DNA of 13,183 bases from Deinococcus sp. (GTDB lineage Bacteria; Deinococcota; Deinococci; Deinococcales; Deinococcaceae), in contig NZ_JAGLBG010000073.1 in NCBI RefSeq assembly GCF_018260405.1, positions 1 through 13,183 on the forward strand, written 5' to 3'. Below the pieces are notes generated by a model, which had not been told where the DNA came from, made no database searches, and worked only from the letters and a program-made list of their open reading frames with translations. Positions within the stretch are counted from its first letter, which is position 1. Every line of letters starts with the position of its first letter. This document shows, piece by piece, positions 6,471 to 13,183 of this stretch. A program made the position numbers and the translations under genes.

Positions 6471-7376
6471 TTACTGGTTCAGCGCCTTTTTCACCAGGTC
6501 GATGATTTCGGGCATGGTGTCGGCGACCGGCACGTTGGCCTTTTTGAAGGCAGCCAGCTTGCTTTCGGGGGTGCCTACGTCGCCCATGATGATGGCTCCG
6601 GCGTGACCCATGCGCTTGCCCGCAGGTGCGCTGCGGCCAGAAATGAAGGCCACCACGGGCTTTTTCATGTTCTGGGCAATGTACTCGGCGGCGGCTTCTT
6701 CGTCAGCCCCACCGATTTCACCGATAAGCACCACGGCGTCGGTGTCGGGGTCGGCCTCGAACATCGGCAGCACGTCGGCAAAGGTGGTGCCGATCACAGG
6801 GTCGCCGCCGATGCCCACGGTAGTCGAGGTGCCCATTCCAGCGTCGTTCAGCAGCTTGGCCGATTCATAGGTCAGGGTGCCGGAACGGCTAATCAGACCG
6901 ATGCGGCCCGGCTTCTCGTAGATACGGTTGGGCATGATGCCCACTTTGGCCTGACCGTTGGTCACCAGACCGGGGCAGTTGCCCCCAATCAGGCGAACGC
7001 CCTGGCCGCCCTTGGCCTTGCTCTCGGCGTCGAGCTGCTTGACTTCCTGCACAGCACGCATCATGTCCACGGTAGGCACGCCCTCGGTAATCAGCACAAT
7101 CAGGGGAATGCCAGCGTGGGCCGCTTCCAGCACCGCGTCGGCAGCGCCAGCAGGGGGAACGAAGATGATGCTGACGTTCGCACCGTGCTTTTCTTTGGCC
7201 TCAGCCACCGAGTTGTAGATGGGCCAGCCCTCGAAGTCTTGCCCGCCCTTGCCGGGGGTCACGCCCGCGACGACCTGGGTGCCGAAGTCCTTCATGGCGC
7301 GGCTGTGCTTGGCCCCTTCACTGCCGGTCATGCCCTGCACGATGACCTTGCTGTTCTTGTCAACCAGAATACCCAT
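6471..7376 (-). CDS. sucD: Succinyl-CoA synthetase alpha subunit
   Basis: With SucC it interconverts succinyl-CoA plus NDP and Pi with succinate, CoA and NTP in the TCA cycle (cytosol). The 301 residues match the family's usual size of about 290-300. Visible features are a Rossmann-type CoA-binding N-terminus (VIVQGMTGSEG; VTPGKGG), GGNCPG, ISRSGTLTYE, GIGGDPVIG, GEIGG and the phosphorylated active-site His258 in GKRMGHAGAI. The ATG comes 2 bases after the sucC stop and its AGGAGG ribosome site lies inside the sucC 3' end, so the two subunits are co-transcribed and probably made in balanced amounts. A strong terminator closes the operon. Confidence 0.97.
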   Translation of the reverse strand: MGILVDKNSKVIVQGMTGSEGAKHSRAMKDFGTQVVAGVTPGKGGQDFEGWPIYNSVAEAKEKHGANVSIIFVPPAGAADAVLEAAHAGIPLIVLITEGVPTVDMMRAVQEVKQLDAESKAKGGQGVRLIGGNCPGLVTNGQAKVGIMPNRIYEKPGRIGLISRSGTLTYESAKLLNDAGMGTSTTVGIGGDPVIGTTFADVLPMFEADPDTDAVVLIGEIGGADEEAAAEYIAQNMKKPVVAFISGRSAPAGKRMGHAGAIIMGDVGTPESKLAAFKKANVPVADTMPEIIDLVKKALNQ

Positions 7377-7378
7377 GC

Positions 7379-8539
<1,161 letters not shown>

Positions 8540-8545
8540 GGTGCT

Positions 8546-8552
8546 CCTCCTT
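8546..8552 (-). promoter_or_regulatory. Ribosome binding site fixing the sucC GTG start
   Basis: Minus-strand AAGGAGG stands 6 bases before GTG at 8539. Together with the conserved KLHEYQ N-terminus it identifies GTG as the start codon. Confidence 0.85.
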
Positions 8553-8606
8553 GGGTGTGATGGCTGCTGTTTCAGCCGTTACTTTTACTTTGTTTCCCGG
8601 TCGATT

Positions 8607-8635
8607 AGTATAAGCCTGGGATCAGGTTCGGCCAA
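8607..8635 (-). promoter_or_regulatory. Promoter of sucC-sucD
   Basis: On the minus strand TTGGCC (plus 8630-8635) and TATACT (plus 8607-8612) are separated by exactly 17 bases. This predicts a leader of about 60 bases before the sucC GTG. In that leader GGCTG and CAGCC (8562-8566 and 8573-8577) can form a small hairpin just upstream of the ribosome site. Confidence 0.6.
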
Positions 8636-8638
8636 AGT

Positions 8639-8657
8639 TGTCCCTGAACTGGGGACA
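8639..8657. repeat. Palindrome immediately upstream of the sucC -35 box
   Basis: TGTCCC (8639-8644) and GGGACA (8652-8657) form a perfect 6-bp inverted repeat around a 7-base centre. It ends 3 bases from the -35 hexamer of the sucCD promoter, a typical place for an activator or repressor site. It could also be a second weak terminator hairpin for lysC, but no T run follows it. The centre (TGAACTG) resembles the loop of the bshA terminator (TGAAACT). Confidence 0.4.
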
Positions 8658-8680
8658 GACGCGGTTCAGCCAACAAGCTG

Positions 8681-8719
8681 AAAAAGCTTTGCCAGCCCAG
8701 ATTGACGGGGCCAGCAAAG
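8681..8719 (-). terminator. Intrinsic terminator of the aspartate kinase gene
   Basis: In minus-strand RNA CUUUGCUGGCCC (plus 8708-8719) pairs with GGGCUGGCAAAG (plus 8687-8698), 12 bp with two G-U pairs and a 9-base loop, followed by CUUUUU (plus 8681-8686). It starts 6 bases after the lysC stop. Confidence 0.85.
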
Positions 8720-8725
8720 TTCAGG

Positions 8726-10135
8726 TTAGCCGGAAACGGCGGCCCGCCCCAGTCCGAACGCCTGGTGAACGGCCAGCGTAGCGGTATCGACCTGCCCGCC
8801 TTCGATGGCGACCGAGATGTTGAGTTCACTACCGCCCTGCGAGATCATGAGCACGTTGACACCGCTGCTGGCGAGGGAAGCAAAGAGTTTGGCCGACACG
8901 CCGCGCTGCCCGCGCATCCCGCTGCCGACAATAGCCAAGACGGCCACATCGTTCTGCTCCTCGACGTTCAGTTCACTTGACAGGCCGCTGCGCAGAGCCT
9001 GAAGGGTGCGCCCGGCGTCACTGCCGGGTACGGCCAGCGACACATTGCTCATGCTGCTGCTCTGAGACACCATCAACAGGGTGATGTTCTCACGGGCCAG
9101 CGCGGTAAACACGCTGGCGATAACTTCGGGTACGCCCAGCACTCCGGCCCCGGTCACGGTAATCAGGCTGACATTCTTGATCGAGGTCACGGCCTTCACT
9201 GGGCGATCAGGAATGTGCTGCGGCTCGGGCTGCACCAGCGTTCCGGCAAAGTCGGGATCGGTAGAGTTTTTCAGGCGCAGCGGAATACCGCTTTCCTTGA
9301 TGGGAGTCACGGCGAGCGGGTGCAGCACCTTGGCTCCGAAGTAGGCCAGTTCCATGACCTCGCCGTAGCTGAGGATTTCGATGTTCTGAGCGTCCTTGAC
9401 CACGCGCGGGTCGGCGCTCATCACACCGTCGACGTCTTTCCAGGCCCATACCTCGTCGGCAGACAGCGCTTTGCCGATGATGGTCGCCGTGAAGTCGGTG
9501 CCGCCGCGCCCAAGGGTGCTGGTCGCGCCCTTTTCGGTTTCGCCCATGAAGCCCGCGACAACCGGGGTCACGCCCGCGCTTAGGAAGCCGGTCAGACGGT
9601 CCTTGACGCGCTCGTAGGTCTGCGGCAGGGGCTTGGCGTTGCCAAAATGAGAATCGGTCAGGATGCCCGCCTCTCCCCCACTGACGTGTTTGGCGTGCAC
9701 CTGCATGCCTTCGAGGGCCAGGCTCATGAGCGGGGCGCTGAGGCGCTCACCAAAGGCCACGATCAGGTCACGGCTGCGCGGCGTCAGTTCGCGCAGCAGA
9801 TACACGCCGTAGACCGCTTGGCGCAGCGTTTCGTGCATTTCGCGGATTTCACGCACCGTGTCGCTGTCGGGGGCTGCGCCAAGTTCCTGCGCCGCCGTGA
9901 AGTGCCGGGTTCGCATGGCGGCAATTTCGTCGTTGGCGCTGGCGATGTCGCCGGTTTCTGCCGAGGCGGCGATCTTAAGAAGCTGGTTGGTGACCCCGGC
10001 CATCGCACTGACGACCACCACGACCTTGATCTCTTCTTTGATGCTGCGGGTGACCAGCGAGGCGCTATGACGAATGGCCGCCCCGTCGCCCATGTTGGTG
10101 CCGCCAAATTTCATGACCAGAAGTGAGTAACTCAT
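8726..10135 (-). CDS. lysC: Aspartate kinase, monofunctional
   Basis: Phosphorylates L-aspartate with ATP to give aspartyl phosphate, the entry to the aspartate family (Thr, Met and, where present, DAP/Lys). From the ATG at 10135 it has 469 residues, the long form seen in E. coli LysC and archaeal enzymes rather than the roughly 405-residue Thermus form. Motifs are MKFGGTN (8-14, usually KFGGTS), VVSAMAGVTNQLL, GERLSAPL, GFMGET, GRGGTDFTATI, WKDVDGVMSADPR and VLHPLAV, then two ACT domains (NVSLITVTGAGVLG; VAVLAIVGSGMRG) for feedback control. An ATG at 10216 would add 27 unconserved residues and is rejected. A CATACT box sits 6 bases before the chosen start. Deinococcus murein contains ornithine instead of DAP, so supply of Thr/Met may be its main role (inference). 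Confidence 0.93.
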   Translation of the reverse strand: MSYSLLVMKFGGTNMGDGAAIRHSASLVTRSIKEEIKVVVVVSAMAGVTNQLLKIAASAETGDIASANDEIAAMRTRHFTAAQELGAAPDSDTVREIREMHETLRQAVYGVYLLRELTPRSRDLIVAFGERLSAPLMSLALEGMQVHAKHVSGGEAGILTDSHFGNAKPLPQTYERVKDRLTGFLSAGVTPVVAGFMGETEKGATSTLGRGGTDFTATIIGKALSADEVWAWKDVDGVMSADPRVVKDAQNIEILSYGEVMELAYFGAKVLHPLAVTPIKESGIPLRLKNSTDPDFAGTLVQPEPQHIPDRPVKAVTSIKNVSLITVTGAGVLGVPEVIASVFTALARENITLLMVSQSSSMSNVSLAVPGSDAGRTLQALRSGLSSELNVEEQNDVAVLAIVGSGMRGQRGVSAKLFASLASSGVNVLMISQGGSELNISVAIEGGQVDTATLAVHQAFGLGRAAVSG

Positions 10136-10141
10136 GGGAGC

Positions 10142-10147
10142 AGTATG
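10142..10147 (-). promoter_or_regulatory. -10 box of lysC (probable leaderless promoter)
   Basis: Minus-strand CATACT followed by six bases and the ATG at 10135. No Shine-Dalgarno site is present. A -35 hexamer is not evident at the usual distance, so activator-dependent transcription is possible. Confidence 0.4.
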
Positions 10148-10201
10148 CCGTGCGGGTCGTGCGCCGGGGGCGCAGGTGTCTGGGCAGTTTATGAGCTTAT
10201 A

Positions 10202-10217
10202 AGTGATTATTTTCACA
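10202..10217. promoter_or_regulatory. CRP-like palindrome upstream of lysC
   Basis: AGTGA-TTATTT-TCACA on the plus strand (TGTGA-AAATAA-TCACT on the minus strand) matches the CRP/FNR-family consensus TGTGAN6TCACA at 9 of 10 defined positions. It lies in a strikingly AT-rich stretch (about 10186-10250) and is centred about 75 bases upstream of the lysC ATG. Deinococcus encodes CRP-family regulators such as DdrI, so binding is plausible but untested. Confidence 0.45.
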
Positions 10218-10407
10218 ATTAAAACTACGCGTGAAATTTTTGTCTTCTAGGGCACTTAACCAAAAGTCGCCGCTTTGTGGCCCGCTACAGGCGCGAGGGC
10301 TGCCGACATCCTGCTCAAAGGAAGAGATACGGGGTTCGCGCTGTGGCGGTACAGGCGGTGCCTTCTTGGGCAAAACGGACTCGCTTGAGCAAGCCTTCCC
10401 GCTTTTT

Positions 10408-10439
10408 GGTCAGAGCGGCACCCAGGATGGGGCCTGACC
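10408..10439. repeat. Inverted repeat in the lysC-HAD gap
   Basis: GGTCAG (10408-10413) and CTGACC (10434-10439) form a perfect 6-bp stem around a 20-base loop that can itself pair CCC with GGG. It is preceded by TTTTT on the plus strand. Role unknown. Confidence 0.3.
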
Positions 10440-10445
10440 GCTTCC

Positions 10446-10471
10446 GACTGCGGGCGCAGTGCGGCGCAGTC
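10446..10471. repeat. Inverted repeat upstream of the HAD gene
   Basis: GACTGCG (10446-10452) and CGCAGTC (10465-10471) form a perfect 7-bp inverted repeat with a 12-base centre, and GCGCAGT occurs twice within it (10454 and 10464). It ends about 40 bases upstream of the HAD -10 box, so an operator role is possible. Confidence 0.35.
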
Positions 10472-10509
10472 CGTATTAGACTGCCCTACGACTTTCATAG
10501 AAGGTCTAC

Positions 10510-10515
10510 TACACT
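10510..10515 (+). promoter_or_regulatory. -10 box of the HAD-dipeptidase operon
   Basis: TACACT is followed by six bases and the ATG at 10522, the leaderless arrangement seen elsewhere in this window. There is no Shine-Dalgarno sequence and no clear -35. Confidence 0.5.
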
Positions 10516-10521
10516 CAACCT

Positions 10522-11187
10522 ATGACGCCGCTAGCCGCAGTGCTTTTTGACAGAGACGATACGCTGGCCTACACCGACCCGGCGGTTTACCAGGAGGCGG
10601 CCCTCTGGCTAGCCGGGCAGTACGGTCTGGACGCCAAAAGCGCCGGGCAGGCGATGGCAGAGGTGTGGCAGGAGCAGAGCGCCGCGTGGTGGCACCTGTG
10701 GACCCAGGCGCAGGAGGACAACTTTTGGAAGGAGTACGGCGCGGAACTCAGCCGCCGCCTGGGCCTGTCGGAAACAGACACCGACGCGTTTATGCAGGCC
10801 TACCCCTACGAGCGTTTCATGAAGCCGGTCGGCAACGCGCGGGAAGTGTTCGGTGACTTGCGGGCGCGGGGCCTGAAGATCGGCGTGCTGAGCAACACGC
10901 TGCCCAGCATTGGGCGGACGCTGGAAGCCCTCGGGCTGACCGATCTGGTAGACGTAGCCCTGGCCACCTGCACCCTCGGCGTGCATAAGCCCGAAGCGGC
11001 CGCCTTCACGCTGGCGGCGCAGGCTATGCAGCTGGCTCCCGGGCAAATTCTGTTCATTGATGACCGCCTGGAGAACGTAGAAGGCGCCCGCGCAGTGGGG
11101 ATGCAAGCCACGCAGATCGACCTGAGCGGCCAGAATCCGCAGGCCATTCACAATCTGGCGCAGGTGCTGGAACTGGTGCAGGCGTGA
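10522..11187 (+). CDS. HAD superfamily hydrolase (phosphatase-like)
   Basis: A 221-residue haloacid-dehalogenase-type hydrolase, most likely a phosphatase of the phosphoglycolate phosphatase-like subgroup acting on a small phosphorylated substrate; the substrate cannot be inferred. All four motifs are present: I, LFDRDDTL with nucleophile D10 and acid D12 (D13 replaces the usual Gly); II, VLSNT with S124; III, HKP with K156; IV, FIDDRLENVEGA with D180/D181. The helical cap spans about residues 16-100. It starts 6 bases after a -10 box. Its stop overlaps the GTG of the M19 dipeptidase by 4 bases (GTGA), so the two are translationally coupled. Confidence 0.9.
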   Translation: MTPLAAVLFDRDDTLAYTDPAVYQEAALWLAGQYGLDAKSAGQAMAEVWQEQSAAWWHLWTQAQEDNFWKEYGAELSRRLGLSETDTDAFMQAYPYERFMKPVGNAREVFGDLRARGLKIGVLSNTLPSIGRTLEALGLTDLVDVALATCTLGVHKPEAAAFTLAAQAMQLAPGQILFIDDRLENVEGARAVGMQATQIDLSGQNPQAIHNLAQVLELVQA

Positions 11188-12167
11188 GACTCATTGACGG
11201 CCATCTCGACCTCGCCATGAATGCGCTGAACGGGCGCGACCTAACCTGGCCACTCGAACAATTGCGCCTGACCGACCCGGTGCCGGGCCAGACCGCCACT
11301 ACGACCTTTGCGGAACTGCAAGCGGCAGGAACAGCAGTCTGCTTCGCAACACTTTTTGCACTGCCCGCCAGCGCACAAGACCCGCACGGCTACCGCAACG
11401 CCGCCGAAGCAAAAGCGCAGGCCCTCGCCCAGTTGGAACAGTATCTGCGCTGGCAAGACGCCGGGCACCTGCGCCTGTTGACCTCGGCGCAGGAGGTCAA
11501 ACTGCACCTGAAGCGGCCCGAGGCCCCGCTGGGCGTGGTGCTGCTGATGGAAGGAGCCGACCCGGTGCTGACGCCTAGCGAGCTGCCCGAATGGGTCGGG
11601 CGCGGCGTGAAGATCATCGGCCCGGCGTGGACCCGAACGCGCTACGCCGGGGGCACCGACACCCCTGGGCCGCTCAGCGCGGAGGGCCGCGAACTGGTGC
11701 AGGGCATGAAGGAACTCGGCGTGACGCTCGACGCCTCGCACCTCGACGACGCCGCCTTCTGGGACGCGCTAGACATTGGCCCCAAGCTGATCGCTACGCA
11801 CTCGAACAGCCGTGCCCTGACGCCAGGTAACCGGCACCTGAGCGACGAGATGGCCCAGGCGGTGGCCCAGGCTGGGGGGGTCATCGGGCTGGTGCTGCTC
11901 AGCCGCTTCATTCGGGCCGACTGGCAGCCGGGCACGCGGGCCACCTTAAGCGACCTGCTGCGCCACGCCGAGCATTATGCGGCGCTGGTCGGCTGGGAAC
12001 ACTTGGGTATTGGTAGCGATCTGGACGGCGGTTTCGGGGCTGAACAGACGCCGGTGGGGATCGGGCGTTACCGCGATCTGCCCCGGCTGCTGGAGCTGCT
12101 GCCCCCGGAGCGCCGCCTGGCGGTGGCCTTGGGCAACTGGGAACGGTGGCTGACCACGCATTTTTAA
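11184..12167 (+). CDS. Dipeptidase, peptidase family M19
   Basis: A zinc-dependent dipeptidase of the renal/membrane dipeptidase family (327 residues). It hydrolyses dipeptides, and family members often accept D-residues at the C-terminal position. Metal and substrate residues are visible in family order: H7 and D9 (DGHLD), bridging E123 (LMEGADPV), H186 (DASHLDD), H206 and R209 (THSNSR), and the catalytic-side Asp in IGSDLDGG (278-283). The C-terminal GNWERW corresponds to the GGN-xLRV motif. No signal peptide is seen, so it acts in the cytosol. It starts at GTG overlapping the HAD stop. The next gene is an NlpC/P60 peptidase, which suggests salvage of cell-wall or dietary peptides (inference). 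A T7 run at 12172-12178 follows the stop, but with only a weak GTGG/CCAC hairpin before it. Confidence 0.93.
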   Translation: MRLIDGHLDLAMNALNGRDLTWPLEQLRLTDPVPGQTATTTFAELQAAGTAVCFATLFALPASAQDPHGYRNAAEAKAQALAQLEQYLRWQDAGHLRLLTSAQEVKLHLKRPEAPLGVVLLMEGADPVLTPSELPEWVGRGVKIIGPAWTRTRYAGGTDTPGPLSAEGRELVQGMKELGVTLDASHLDDAAFWDALDIGPKLIATHSNSRALTPGNRHLSDEMAQAVAQAGGVIGLVLLSRFIRADWQPGTRATLSDLLRHAEHYAALVGWEHLGIGSDLDGGFGAEQTPVGIGRYRDLPRLLELLPPERRLAVALGNWERWLTTHF

Positions 12168-12180
12168 GAGCTTTTTTTAA

Positions 12181-12186
12181 TACGCT
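12181..12186 (+). promoter_or_regulatory. -10 box before the NlpC/P60 gene
   Basis: TACGCT lies 6 bases before an ATG at 12193, the leaderless spacing seen at five other genes here. That ATG opens only a 7-codon frame; the peptidase frame begins 16 bases later. Confidence 0.4.
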
Positions 12187-12192
12187 AGGCAG

Positions 12193-12208
12193 ATGAGCAC
12201 AAACGAAG

Positions 12209-12216
<8 letters not shown>
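12193..12216 (+). CDS. Seven-codon mini-ORF overlapping the NlpC/P60 start
   Basis: ATG at the leaderless position encodes MSTNEDE and a TAA that overlaps the ATG of the peptidase at 12209. It could be a coupling or leader peptide. Alternatively, a one-base change near 12212 separated an original start (MSTNED...) from the KEELDPRV sequence of the main protein. Too short to judge by composition. Confidence 0.25.

Positions 12217-13183
<967 letters not shown>

Larger units (their letters stand above)
10218..10509. other. Intergenic stretch without a recognisable gene
   Basis: Between the AT-rich segment and the HAD promoter I find no coding sequence: the open frames on either strand have no recognisable composition or start signals. 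Neither a tRNA nor a lysine riboswitch could be made out. The stretch holds related words CCGCTACAGGCG (about 10280) and GGCGGTACAGGCGG (about 10342), and two dyads listed separately. It may be regulatory, an unrecognised small RNA, or decayed sequence. Confidence 0.5.

Noticed and set aside
8639..8657. Radiation/desiccation response motif
   Set aside because: The TGTCCC/GGGACA palindrome does not resemble the AT-rich 17-base motif known for the Deinococcus DdrO regulon.
10136..10216. Upstream in-frame start for lysC
   Set aside because: The 27 extra residues have no counterpart in aspartate kinases, and the frame crosses the presumed -10 box and touches the CRP-like site.
10136..10260. Lysine riboswitch before lysC
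   Set aside because: The region is too short and AT-rich, without the expected multi-helix junction, and the -10 box lies only 6 bases from the start.
10231..10437. Possible small protein gene in the lysC-HAD gap
   Set aside because: The translation is of unremarkable mixed composition with no recognisable motif, ribosome site or correctly spaced -10 box.

Overview
This GC-rich window is chromosomal DNA that looks like a Deinococcus species. The evidence is an isoleucyl-tRNA synthetase that follows the Thermus enzyme almost domain for domain, a bacillithiol glycosyltransferase (BshA), the sucC-sucD pair, and many genes whose start codon lies 6-8 bases after a TANNNT-like -10 box. That spacing is the hallmark of the leaderless mRNAs that are common in Deinococcus. 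No phage, transposase, tRNA, rRNA or CRISPR was seen.

Layout. 1-166: leader of ileS with short repeats. 167-3361 (+): ileS, a type-2 IleRS whose HIGH signature is rearranged to GVHH. 3381-4220 (-): DegV-family lipid-binding protein, convergent with ileS. 4221-4415: divergent control region holding a G8 tract and one copy of an intergenic repeat. 4416-5570 (+): bshA, then a hairpin terminator and an inverted second copy of the repeat. 5735-6298 (-): small secreted protein with an EF-hand-like loop. 6375-8539 (-): sucC-sucD operon with its own promoter, strong Shine-Dalgarno sites and a clear intrinsic terminator. 8681-10135 (-): aspartate kinase with its own terminator. 10136-10521: 386 bases without a convincing gene, holding an AT-rich segment with a CRP-like palindrome and two GC-rich dyads. 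10522-12167 (+): HAD hydrolase and M19 dipeptidase overlapping by 4 bases. 12209-13183 (+): SH3b/SH3b/NlpC-P60 cell-wall peptidase, open at the window end, whose 3' part runs into a GCCA tetranucleotide repeat.

How the genes fit together. Most are housekeeping units, each with its own promoter: translation (ileS), lipid metabolism (degV), low-molecular-weight thiol synthesis (bshA), the TCA cycle (sucCD) and aspartate-family amino acids (lysC). The right-hand trio may form a small peptide or murein-fragment salvage group: an NlpC/P60 peptidase next to an M19 dipeptidase with a coupled phosphatase-like HAD protein. That grouping is inference.

Most worth a second look: the GVHH signature of IleRS, which by family knowledge predicts strong mupirocin resistance; the tetranucleotide repeat at the 3' end of the NlpC/P60 gene; the 32-bp inverted repeat flanking bshA; and the CRP-like site upstream of lysC. 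I found no clear new multi-gene system such as a defence island or secondary-metabolite cluster.
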